Source: Calycina herbarum
Taxonomy: Eukaryota > Ascomycota > Leotiomycetes > Helotiales > Pezizellaceae
Direction: 5' to 3'
Assembly: GCA_001414485.1 (NCBI GenBank)
Contig: LLEY01000019.1
Coordinates: forward strand, 1-64,000
DNA length: 64,000 nucleotides
This document shows, piece by piece, positions 12,090-22,885 of this stretch. The position numbers were made by a program, and so were the translations under genes. The notes below the pieces were generated by a model. The model was not told the DNA's origin and did no database searches. It worked only from the letters and a program-made list of their open reading frames with translations. Within the stretch, counting starts at the first letter, position 1, and the number at the start of each line of letters is the position of its first letter.

Positions 12090-12989
12090 TCAGCAGTGGA
12101 CTAGACCCAGATCAACACCAAAGATAGACTTGTGGCTTTGGTACCTCTTTATTCGGGTTCTTCTTTTTCGTCCAGCGTGTGTCATAGGGCGAGTTTGTAC
12201 TTGTTGATTTGAAACACCTTCTATCAGGTTGTAATTCCAATGTTGGGGGCAGAGTAAATCTATCGCGGTGTTCCCTTTCGGAGGTTGAGAATGCACTTCG
12301 ATAATTTTTGACAGGAGTGTGAATCCATTGAGAGCTTTCCAGGTCGTGAATAAAGCTAGGGAGAAAGGAGACATTTGAATTCAATTCCCAGATCTGTCTA
12401 GACTTGTATACAAATAAAGTCGAACTCTCCAGTTCCGACGTATAAGAAAGCAGCTAGTCTTGTCAGTATCTGTGGCACCATTCTCAATTGTGTTGTACGC
12501 ACCCATGTAGCCGAACACCAGCCTCTCCAGCCAAGCTTCGAAAGTCTAGAGAACGGCGGCGGAGGAAGAAGACGGTTAGCTCGCGAGTGCATTCCAATGT
12601 CGTTGTTTCATTTGATTCCTGATTGACAGGAAATTAATTAGTAGTCAATGTGCATGGGTTGTTATCATTATCATGACAGCGGCAAACCTAGAACTTTACC
12701 TAGATAGATTAACAGTACTCGTAGAACTCTTTCTCGGCAGTCCAGCGTTGGTAGGCCCATTGAACTAAGAAATGGCGACTGCAATAAAGGATGTGATTAC
12801 TATCCCCCAAAAGCTTGTCTTCGTATAAATCGCAGGAGGATGCCTACCGGGTGGTTGAGTTGTCGGCCGAGAGACTGATTCATCCGCAGGGATGTTGTGC
12901 AAAACTGAAAGCTGCAAAGCTGGTGGAATAGAATCAGCTCGTCGAGAACGAACAGCGTGTATCATGTATTGGATTGGGAAAAGAAGCAT
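12090..12989 (-). pseudogene. Broken copy A of an unclassified two-TM protein family
   Basis: Homologous to the intact copy at 13907-15145. Exon 1 opens at an ATG (12989) and keeps the family N-terminus and the motif SFWGIVITSF. The frame then shifts, and WAYQRWTAEKEFYEYC is readable only in another frame. Just before the conserved splice donor (12699), the codons matching two Gln of copy B read TAA (12709-12711) and TAG (12700-12702). The intron resembles that of copy B (shared ACTAATTAATTTCC). Exon 2 starts near 12618 with SNETTTLECTRELT, then shifts frame before PPPPFSRL. Downstream fragments (STNSPYDTRWTKKKN) match the copy B tail. Multiple frameshifts and stops mean it cannot make the family protein. 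Confidence 0.72.
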
Positions 12990-13668
12990 TATGGAACAGA
13001 GTTTGACTCGGAGAAAATGAATCTGTTCTCGATATTTGGAGGATCGATGTTGCTCAATGAGCGATTAAACCCTATTCAGTAAGCTTTGTGGTTTCAAAAA
13101 AAAGTAATATACAGGGTATCTAAGCCTCGCTGCCCACCCACGCAGGCTAAGCGAGGTAGCTGATGATCATGCGCTACAATACCGGATAGCTTAAACGTGA
13201 GTATCCAAGTTCCGATATATTCATGGAGTTGAGTATAGGTCGAGGTTCTAATAATTAACTCAACTCAACTCAACTGAACTCTGAGTAGTAGAGCAATCTG
13301 TGAAAACGAATGCGGAATGATAACAAAGGAGAGGTTAGGTGTACCGAGGAGAACTAACCTTTCGTTCCTTACTTTTCTTCTCTCTAAGACTTCTTCTAAG
13401 ATCGTTTAACAAGAAATAATACTATAAAACTCTAGTAGAACTATGAATAGAAGAGCCTAGGGTCTTGGTAAAGGTCAGGAATTTCTTAGTACTGAACTCA
13501 AAAATATTTTTAGAGGAAATACATGTACACAGATAGGTACCCCGATTTTTCCTAACATTCTGTGAGTTCCTGGAAAAATTCAAATAACAAAAAGAAGGAA
13601 AAGTAAAAGCTTAATAATCTATAACTAGCGTTCTATGTACGTGTTGAAAACAGGCAACCTTGGTGGGG
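12990..13668. other. Intergenic between family copies A and B
   Basis: No gene. It contains a short AACTC-type tandem repeat near 13256-13281 and AT-rich sequence from about 13380 to 13620. Confidence 0.5.
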
Positions 13669-13671
13669 TTA

Positions 13672-14130
13672 AGTCAACTTGTCGTTTTTGTTCATCTCTT
13701 TCACTGGAGCTTCCCTCAAGTGCTCCACTTGGGTTTGCTCGATACACTGCGATTCTTTTCTCAACCATTTCCTATCGCTTTCTTCTGGTGGTATATCTAA
13801 ATTCAACTTCTTCGTAATACTGGGTTTCTTCATGTTGTAAAGCGGAATGATAACTAGGTACAATCAACGATCTAATAGTCAAGGGTGGTGAGACAGGCCA
13901 CAAACCTCAATTGACAGTGCAAAAGTTCGTATGGAGCGGATGGGGTATCTCCCACACATGGCTTTTGTCGAGACTGTGGTAATCGTTCCGCAAGTTGAAT
14001 TTCTTCGTAATACAGGCTTTCCTCTTGTAAACGAGCAATCTCCCTAGATATAATAAACAAGCTGATAACCAGGAGAGATGAGAGAGGGCTACGAACAGCA
14101 ATTGGTGGTGCAAAAGGTCATGTGAAGCGG
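13672..14130 (-). repeat. Imperfect tandem duplication at the 3' end of copy B
   Basis: Two units of roughly 200 bp share several blocks. TTCTTCGTAATACNGG occurs near 13809 and 14005, and GTGCAAAAG followed by GAGCGGATG (GAAGCGGATG in the other unit) occurs near 13917 and 14110. On the minus strand both encode an SITKK/CITKK-NL motif. The unit inside the copy B frame stays open; the distal unit lies past the stop codon at 13907. This looks like local duplication of the last coding segment. Confidence 0.5.
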
Positions 14131-15145
14131 ATGTGGTCTCTGGTAGAGATGATTTCTTTCCATGTGCGTTTTGAGTAAGGTTAAGATGCAGATTAGCCCT
14201 GCCCGGTGCAGAGAGAGGCTCTGGATTGGCCGCATATTTACTCATGTGCTTCTTTTTGATCCGGCGGGTACCATGGATCATGTTTGTACTGATCTGGTTG
14301 TGGCGCTTGGTATCAGGCTGTGGTGACAATATCGCAGTGAGGTCTGCTTCAACAGGCTGAGTAATTCCACCTCGTCGTCGAAGTACATTGCTTCTTTCTG
14401 AATCTAGTGTTGTTGTATAATCTCCTCTATCGCTTTGGACAGGGGTGTTGTTTTCTAAGGAGCTTTCCTCGTCTTGATGATGAGGAATTTCTATGGGAGA
14501 GGAGGATGGCAAGTTACTTCGTCCGTGTTGCCATACGGAAAGGCCATAGGTGGTTGATTTAAATGCAAAGAGAAATATGAGAATGAGAAAGATCACCGCT
14601 GGCTGGATCTGCCAGTTTATCGATTGCGCATCATATGGAATCATACGCTCGCCATCTAACATATATTTCAAGTCGCGCTTAGACCATATTCGCGAAAAAG
14701 GCGGCGGTGGGAGAGGGGTAGCCAGTTCTTGACTGCAACCCACTGTCGTTGTTTTGTTTGCGTCCTATGGGTGGGAAATTAATTAGTGGTCGATGGTCAT
14801 AGAATCGGGACCCTAAAATAGCTGGAGAGACCTTACTTGAAGAGACTGGCAGTACTCATGGAAGTCCTTCTCAGCTGTCCAGCGCTGGTAGACCCATTGG
14901 ACCAAGAAAAAGGCAAGCGCAGTGGCGGAAGTTATCAGGATTCCCCAAAAGTTCGTTTTTCTGTAAAATGGAGTACATTGGGGCTCCGATTGGGTGCTTG
15001 GTTGAGTAATTGGTTCATTCGCGCGGTTGTTCAGTCTGTTCTGTGAAGTCGAGAGGCGTATAGAAGGTGGGGTATTAGATTGAGCTGGCCGAGAGCGAAA
15101 GGTATTCTGCAATTGTATGATATACTGAAATGGGAATGGAAGCAT
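13907..15145 (-). CDS. Unclassified membrane protein, intact copy B of a local family
   Basis: Two exons, complement(join(13907..14764,14837..15145)), give 388 residues, with a phase-0 intron of 72 nt. Exon 1 has a polar N-terminus, then a first membrane segment after TNFWGILITSATALAFFLV and the family signature WVYQRWTAEKDFHEYC (about 84-99). Exon 2 begins DANKTTT, then TPLPPPPFSRIW, and a second membrane segment near IQPAVIFLILIFLFAF. A long polar region follows, and then a weaker hydrophobic stretch near the C-terminus (LFVALSHLSWLSACLLYLG). I recognise no named domain. Copies A and C share exon structure, both membrane segments and PLPPPPFS. The C-terminus overlaps a tandem duplication, so the true end may have drifted. 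Function is unknown. Confidence 0.6.
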
Positions 15146-15711
15146 GTTGGAACATTGTTTGAAGTGGGGGAGTTTAGGTACCGATGTTTAGAAGTGAGAG
15201 TTGTATCCCATTCCGAGAGCCTTGTGCATCGGTGTCTAAGCCTCACTCTCTGTCTTCGGCAGGGCCAATCGCTCTGAAAGGGCCGCAGTTCAGCTGCAGG
15301 CGCCTGCCAACCCTTCTCGAGTGGAGAACAAAAGCGGCAGCAAATAGCTCTCAATGTTTCAGGAATAGTAAATGATATTGCGCTAGAACTTCGGCAAAAG
15401 GAAATTGAGGAAAGCTATCTATCTATTGCCAATTTATGGTCATCACGAGTTCTTGTATAAAGGCTCTACGTTACCGCAATTGATTGATCTCATTGTTCCA
15501 GATTTTAAGTTAATAATATTTATAGATATTGTTCAGGTATATGGTAAAAGATGGCACAAACACTTACATCCGTCACTCTTGAATCTAAAACCAAGCATTT
15601 TGTTTGAATTGCTTGAATTGTTTTGGGGGGGAAGGGGACGGAGTCTTGACTTCATTTAACAGTCTTGAGTTCATGGAACTCTACGAAGAGTGGTATCGTC
15701 AAATGAAGAAA
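15146..15711. other. Intergenic, nothing recognised
   Basis: Contains the promoter side of copy B and the 3' flank of the SprT-like gene. No supported coding sequence. Confidence 0.5.
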
Positions 15712-16641
15712 TTACTTCGCAACTGCGTTCTTCAGGACGAGTTCCGATTGATTTCTGAGATTCTGGTCTTGACTTAATACCTCCATCCTCTCAGAATCCC
15801 AGTCTTTAGGATCCCCATAAACGTCAGCTCTCACGCCCCAATCGTCCAACTGCCTACGTGAAGGTTGCCATCCATCAACACACATGGAATAAACTGCGTC
15901 AGAAGCTAGAGTTGGTACAGGCCATTTTACAACCCTTCTTAGGATGTTGGTCACTACTAGAAACGAATCGAGAAAACATGGACCATGGCCTGATACAACA
16001 CCTTCACCGCCATGGGAAGGATGGGAGTACTCAATACAGGACTTGCACCGACAAGTGGCTTGCGCGATGTACGCGTGGACCATTTCGTGAAGCAAGGCGA
16101 TGATGTGAAATGCCGCTTGAGTTCCTTCGTAATCGCCTTTGCAGTGTTCGAATCCATTAGGGATGATCACGATGAGGTTTTCCTTTGGATCGTAGAGTGC
16201 ATCATCCGTAGTGCTTTCAAAATTGTCAACGACTAGTTTTGTTTTGCTAAGAGTATTAGCAAAGAACCAAGTATTGAAGATACCAGACCATAGCTTCATA
16301 AGATCTGCCACTTCGTCCTTGGTTTTGACTTCGGGAAGTGGACGACAGATTGTGTCGTATATTTCTTGGGATGGCTTGAACTTTTGATGAGGGAGGGTTA
16401 TGAAACGAGCCAGTTCTAGTTGACAGTACTGGTTTTCCCATGAGATACCTATAGGGCCTTTATCCCAGTCATCGAAGATTCGAGCGTGTCCAGCTGGAAG
16501 AATCTCATTGACGTTAATGACTTGGTAATGAAGTATTATTGTTCCATCTGGCATATCTGTATACTCCTGATCGGGCTGTCGTACAGATATCTCGGGACGG
16601 GTAGGTCCCTGGCGGGAAAAGGCTCTCTTGATTCTATGCAT
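15712..16641 (-). CDS. SprT-like zinc metalloprotease domain protein
   Basis: A single exon gives 309 residues from the ATG at 16641. The frame stays open further upstream, but only to a GTG. The zinc-protease signature ALLHEMVHAYIAQATCRCKSC is followed about 25 residues later by GHGPCF, giving the HExxH plus distal His arrangement of SprT/Spartan-like proteases. A Cys-rich stretch (CRCKSC) lies between the zinc ligands. Spartan proteins cleave DNA-protein crosslinks; fungal stand-alone SprT-like proteins like this are uncharacterised, so the substrate is unknown. The N-terminus (MHRIKRAFSRQGPTRPE) is basic with no signal peptide. The gene lies between copies B and C of the membrane protein family on the same strand. 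No breaks are seen. Confidence 0.72.
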   Translation of the reverse strand: MHRIKRAFSRQGPTRPEISVRQPDQEYTDMPDGTIILHYQVINVNEILPAGHARIFDDWDKGPIGISWENQYCQLELARFITLPHQKFKPSQEIYDTICRPLPEVKTKDEVADLMKLWSGIFNTWFFANTLSKTKLVVDNFESTTDDALYDPKENLIVIIPNGFEHCKGDYEGTQAAFHIIALLHEMVHAYIAQATCRCKSCIEYSHPSHGGEGVVSGHGPCFLDSFLVVTNILRRVVKWPVPTLASDAVYSMCVDGWQPSRRQLDDWGVRADVYGDPKDWDSERMEVLSQDQNLRNQSELVLKNAVAK

Positions 16642-19600
16642 TGTTAGTCTTCTGGTCCAAAAATATTGGAGATGTTGGGAGAATAGCACAGAAGTTTCTC
16701 GTATCTAATAAACATATTATCGGGTTGTTTTGGTTGGTTTGTTTTCAGTTGGAACAAAGTTTGCTCTTTGTTGTGCTGGGATAAGTTTGTTGAATATGTT
16801 TGTTGAAACAAAAAGAAAGAATAATGACTTTGTTTAATGATAAAGAATTGCGGGACGTAATTCTATTTGTAACACTCTTCTGGCTGCGCGACTTGCTTCG
16901 AAAATAAGTCGAGACGGATTTTGGGCAAGCTCGCGATAGACGTTCAGTAGAAACTTCAGGTTCGGACCTTCCTCTTGAGCCTTTGTTCTAATTTTCGAGG
17001 GCAAATCAAGTAAATAAACCGAACCAAACAATTTAGAACAATCAGATTCCCAAGTTCAATTATACTGTACTTGGAAAAGAGGACAGGGCACAACGGGTGG
17101 TTTATTTGCTGCCGCTTTTAATGTCCAACACGAGGCGATTTGACCACAGGAAACTAAGCGAGGCAGCTGTAACATAACTCTAGGTATTAGAAACTTTTCT
17201 CGACTAATTGACAAAGCTTCATATACAACCCCCCAACCCATTTTCTTCATGTAAAGCCAGCAAATCAAAAATCTTCTTTCCCGGTTGCTCGTTTAAGAGT
17301 GGAATCCACATGAATGACTTCAATGTATTCTACATCTCATTCCATTTTTTTCACCTGGTGTCTTTCGATATATTCTCGCACCAATTCCCCCAACCATACT
17401 TCCTCAGCTATATCATACAACGATATGGCGCCAGTCATCAAAAGCCAAACCATGAAATGAGAAGAAACACCAACAATTTTGATCTTTAGAAGACAGTTTC
17501 GATATATTGTTAGAAATTGAGTATTGGAAGGCCTGATGTATGGTGAGAAAAGGCTCTTAATTAGAGTCGTATAGTTACATTGGTTGAGTTTGGAGCAAAG
17601 TTCATGCGAAGGAGACGATACATTACGGTTGTCATGGTCTCATGGATCATTTCCTTGGACATGAATCGTTGAGCTTGCCCCCCGATATTAATGAGTATGC
17701 AAAACTGTCTAAAAATTTGCCAGGCTGTCGCCAATTTGGCGTCCATATTTTGAAGTAACTCCATGTTTTCTCCTAGAGGCAATTTCTTGGCAGGAGATGG
17801 GAGCAACTTTTCGGGATAATTCTGTCAAGAAAACGGTGCTCGATGCACCAAGTAGTGCGGTACTCAGGTCACATCTATGTGTGTCAGTTCCATACAAGCA
17901 GATCTCGGCTATTATTTAGCTAAAAATCTCGTTTAGAAGTCTGCTTCCTTCAAAGACATGGATACCCCCCGCAAATCAATCATTGGGCGAAGGCCTTCCA
18001 TATGTTTTCTTGAAGTTTGAAGCTCTCCCTCGAAGTGCGCGGCGCGCTTACAGGCTAGGTGTGTACAACGCTTCGAAAGCCGTGACTGTAATCTCGTGGT
18101 TAGAAAATGTTAAAAGAATAAATAAACTTACAACGACCAGAATTTATGGAAATATAAGGCCTTTAAATAATAATTCTTTATTAAATCATTTTATTCTACC
18201 CTTTTGGAAAAATATAAAGATGTGAATAAACGAACGACCATTAATAAAGTAGTACTATTTATTTATCATCTAATATTTCATTATATATTATTATTTCCTG
18301 AGTTCTTTAGAGAAATAGAAAGAATTAACGATACTTACAGTGAAGGTAGAAGAGATCTATGGCTCGTTCAGGTCTAATTTTAGTTCCAGAAACTTGATTT
18401 TTTTGACAAGTTTTAAAAAATAAAAATAAATATAGATTCTTACTCTTAAACAGTGTTTTATGAATTCTTCACAAGTATTTCAAAAAATTTATTAAGTTGG
18501 AATGTTTGTAAGTAAGCTATTTTATAGTATATTAAAACTAAAGAATCGGACTTGCCCTACTGTAATTGTTCCAACACCCTTGGGAGAATGAACTTGACAT
18601 GAATCCAAACTCAATTATTCTAGCCGTTTATAATAATTGAATGGATTTTCCAGATTTTATTTGAGCAAGTAAAGAATAACAGAGTTAGGCATTTAGAATT
18701 CCAGGAAGGTCCAAAGCTATCGAGTGGATGGTCCATTCCACCTGGAACGATTCCATGGAATTACAAAAAACGTGACCTGCACGTGATTATCGGGCTGTAA
18801 AAACAATAATCCGGACGCCATAACCTAAAACGTGGCCGCCAAGAGCCCCTTTTCCATGCCAATAGCCTCAAACTCAAACCACCACGACTACTACTCCTAC
18901 ACTCCTGCCATCAATATAGCGTCTCTAAATCGTCAAATTCTTACGACTTACAAACCCTCGCTAAATGTACTAAATAAAGCACCAAATTCACCCCAATATG
19001 ACTCCCATTTGACCCACTTTTAGTTATTTTGGAACCCATGGTTCCAGTCACTCTTTCCTCCATTTCATATAAATTGAGCCCTGGAACCTTCCAAAAGCGA
19101 CCATTCCATGGGGAGTTCCACTGTAACTTGTTCCATATGCCCAACTCCGGAGAATGAAATTGCATGCACTTTACTCGTGGTCAGTCACGAATTCCTACAC
19201 CCCCCTGGGACACGAAGCGGCGAGCTTCGATTGTTTTGGACTGCATAAACAAACTGTTGTAAATTAGCGCGGGCTCATGTATATCTTGAGACATTTCACA
19301 AAATACTTCGATCATTTCTCTCCATAAAACTTCCCCTACACGTGCTCTGAATATTCTTTGACCATCGTCGCTAGTGCTGGAGGAGGCTCCCAGAATTTAA
19401 TAGATTATGTTTCACTTACTCCCCATGCTCAAACAAGAAAAGAGAATTCAAAGAATCAATCAGTTCCCAATATATTCGTTAGCCTCTTCGCCTGTATATA
19501 TATAGTTGACCATTCTTCACAGCACTCCTCCTCGATGATGCGAATCTTTTCAGCGAAGCAGATTTCTTCGGATTGGCGCACTTCTTCGGCACGTTATACT

Positions 19601-19659
19601 TCTTCATAGTCATGAACTTCTTCAGCGTGTTCGTGAAGATCGTAATCCCTAGTGATCCT
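16642..19659. other. 3-kb gene-poor, AT-rich block
   Basis: No supported gene. The stretch 17880-18560 is very AT-rich (long TAAA/ATAAT runs). From about 18660 to 19140 there are repeated TGGAAC/TTCCA half-palindromes. One block around 19090-19130 (CATGGGGAGTTCCACTGTAAC) has, on the reverse strand, a TACAGTGGAAC start like a mariner-type terminal repeat, but I could not find a matching partner. This is probably a decayed transposon relic. Confidence 0.45.
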
Positions 19660-20590
19660 TCAGTGAAAACAAGTCTCTGGGGAGGGAGGGATATCGAACC
19701 TCATCAGGCAGTTTAAAGTGGTTGGAGATCGTCGCAGGTGGAAACCGAGTGTTGCCGCCGTATATCCACGGCTCTGGATACTGACCATCATTCGCTCTGC
19801 AGTGGGTGTGCCTAGCTGCTTAAGGTTACTCATAGCAGCCAGATTAACATCACGTTGGGTAACACCGCGACGTCTGAAATGTGTGTTCTGTGCCCCTTGT
19901 TGTCTCGCTGCGCCATTTTGATTCTTTCCCCGGTCTGGGGTAACATTCGATGAAGGAATTGAAGGAACCAGATTACTTGGCAGGCGGGGAAAGGGTACGC
20001 AATCGAAATTGCTCGTCTTGAATCCATATATCAATAATGTAACGGTAAGAAAGATTATAGAAAGCAACCCTAAGACTACAAGAGGTACGCCAAGTGTACC
20101 ATAACGATAAAATTTGGCAGATAAGTGGGGATGCAAAGAGCGCCTGGTCACTTGTATTTGGGAGAATGGCGGAGGGGGAAGTGGGATAGTAAGTGCTTTA
20201 TCACAAGGCTCTGTTGAAGTTGCATTTGCCTCCTAGTTATCATGATTAGTTGAGCTGTGAAAGATTCTGGATGGTAGGAATATTTACGAGAAGAGACCGA
20301 CAATACTCCAGGAAGTTTTTCTGTGCAGTTCAATCCTGATAATGCCACTGGATGAGGAAATAAGCGAGAGCACTAATAAGTGCAAGTGCAGTAAGCAATG
20401 TCGCCCAAAGGTTTGCTTGCTTGTAAAATGGTACTATCTCCTTGTCGTTCTGACTTCCTGCGTGTTGTGTAGCAGTCAATTGGTTCGTTCGGACAGCTCG
20501 CACATTGGTAATACGTGTAAGTGGGGTTATGACATTGAGCGATCGAGGTTGCAGTATTCTCCGCCACTGTTCTGCATAGCGAAAGGGCAT
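19660..20590 (-). pseudogene. Copy C of the local two-TM family, with an in-frame TGA
   Basis: Two exons, complement(join(19660..20232,20288..20590)), with a 55-nt intron at the same position as in copy B. Exon 1 carries FYKQANLWATLLTAL and IQWHYQD, then a TGA (20330-20332) exactly where copy B has the Trp of QRWTAEK. Reading continues in frame with TAQKNFLEYCRSLL to the donor. Exon 2 begins EANATSTEPC, then TIPLPPPPFSQI, a second membrane segment (VPLVVLGLLSIIFLTVTLLI) and a tail ending at 19660. Apart from this single stop, both exons are open, so inactivation looks recent. Without the stop, the length would be about 291 residues, shorter than copy B. Confidence 0.68.
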
Positions 20591-22885
20591 TTTAATATCT
20601 CGTAGAATAAGAGAATCTGTATGCTGCCAAAATAAAGGCTCAAAAGATAGATGTCGTTGGTGGCCCTTCGAAATCGTGTTTTATTTGCACCTCATCCTGG
20701 GTGTAACAGTTAAAACACAGACATATGACGAGAATCGTTTGTGGGGTAATTCTTACCCCAATCTTCTTCACCTCCCTCTGTAGTGCTTATTTGATTTGCG
20801 ACGAAGCATTTTGCCATCGTCGCTCTCTGCAACCTGCATGCAACTTGACGATCGTCGTACGATAAGTGGCGCACTCTTTTATCCGAAACAGACTTAGGGA
20901 CACCGAGGGTATTTGTAATTAGATCTCATAGTTAGAAAATGTAGGAAAGGTGTTCTTTCACACGCAACCTAGTGCAGAATTGAAATAATGGGTCATAAAA
21001 GAGGTGTTGCTTCGCGAAGACGCTGGAAAGATAGAGCGAAACTCGATTCCAAATGGTTGAGTGCGTAGAATAATAAGAAGTATCGGCAATGAGCAAAATG
21101 GGGACTTCTCCAAAAATATTGACAGAAAAATATTTTTCATGGAATGGCTCCGTAAAGTGCAGGTGGCTTCCATAATCCTCCTATTCAACAAAACAACCAC
21201 CATCGCTCTTCACTATCAAAAACCAATGCTGGACACCCAAACAAGACTTCCTGTCGTGGCATTGGGATTTGGATGCAAAATCTGGTACTATACTCGAGTA
21301 GTGGTACGTACAAATATCATGGAAGAGGAAGACCCTTGCTAGTAATTCAAAACAAGAAGGTAGATGCTAGGAATATTGCCAAGGTAGACGAATGGCCGTT
21401 GGAAGAGCAGGGTATGATTTGCCATCAAACCTAATTCCTTCATATTTGAGCAGCGATTTGGATGCTGGAACTAGAAATTGAGGGGTTAGGAGACCATTAT
21501 ATCAGACGATGGAGCTTCATGTTGCAAAAGGTAGGTCGGTAATACCCCGGGAAATTCCAAAAATGTAACCATCCTAGGTCATGCTTCCAGGCTTCCATGG
21601 GGAGGGATTGCTAGATCGGATCATCATGACACAGCATATTGGTTGGCATCTTTCAAGCGGCGAAGAGAGGCATGTCAAGACCCGAAAATGAAGGATTTGG
21701 AGCGAATGGTTTGCGAGAGCACCTCTCCATGTCATCTTGTAGTATGATCCTCCTACTGTCTACATTCGTGGCTTTGTTGTGCTTCGAATAGAGGAGGGCC
21801 ACGTTGTACGGCGTCCATGGCAGAAAGGCGGGGTGCGCCATCTGGAAATAGATACAGTACATGGCACATGTACGTACCATTGCAGCTATAGATGAGCTCT
21901 TGGTTGTGAGTTGTGTTGCTCAGGCCATGACGCCAAAGGATGGATTAATTGGTTTGAAGTCGCAATGTTTCATGGATGGAATTGATCCTTTGATGAAGGG
22001 AGAGAGGAGAGAAGAGTCAAAAATGTCAAGGGACCGTTGTTCCAGGTATAGATAACCGAGTTTTCGGATGAACTTTTGGACCTTTCCCTTTCCAGACACG
22101 CTAGCCAAGCGAGCCTCTTATCGATAACGCCTGGTGGCACGGCAGGTTGCGGCTCGGCTTTCAAATGAACCTCTCGTTCCACGCCGAGCCCAACAAGGTC
22201 AGTATTGCAGCCCAAGTCTTGCAACGTCTCGGGATGAGCGACTTCTTTAGCTCACCTCACGACGGAATGACCAGAAATTCTCATGCAACTATGGCTGCAT
22301 CTATCATATCACCTCTGCGGGGAGAAGGCGTACTGTTACGAACCACCCTCTCAGCGCTCCCAGCAGAGTTACATCCCATCCTGCCCATGTACGGAGTAAG
22401 TCTGCATTGCAGCTACAGTACATGAGCGTCCAATCCGCTCCACGATGATCTTCAGATCTTATGAGATATTGGTAATTGACTATGACGATGATGCAGAATA
22501 GCAACACCAGGCGGATCCAAAATTCCTCTCCACGGTGGGTCTAATACCCCCTTTTCAACCGCAATTAAGAACCGATCTGACCGGGTCACCCTAAGCAGGA
22601 AGCTGGTTTCGTTCGCCCTGCTCACCTCTCTCCACCCATATCCTTGAGGAGAAGGACTCCTTTTCACCGGAGTCCAAAATATTATCAACGTTTATTTAAA
22701 TCAGCATCAGCAACGGGTAAATCACCCTCACCGCCAAAGAACACGGACCAGCTCGGACTTTATTTATAAAGACCACACCACCCCTCACTTCAACGTCGGC
22801 CACCCAACCTCTTTTAAACTCCATATATTCACGGAAAAGGAAGGTCTCGCTGCCAGCCAAGTGCACTTTGTCACCAGCTTTCAAA
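20591..22885. other. Intergenic, nothing recognised
   Basis: About 2.3 kb with only short frames lacking recognisable content (for example 21061..21342 and 22147..22425). The last 200 bases are the promoter and leader of the dioxygenase gene. Confidence 0.5.
22765..22770 (+). promoter_or_regulatory. TATA box candidate for the dioxygenase gene
   Basis: TATAAA within TTATTTATAAAGACC, about 120 bases upstream of the ATG at 22886, a usual fungal spacing with a leader of moderate length. Confidence 0.45.
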
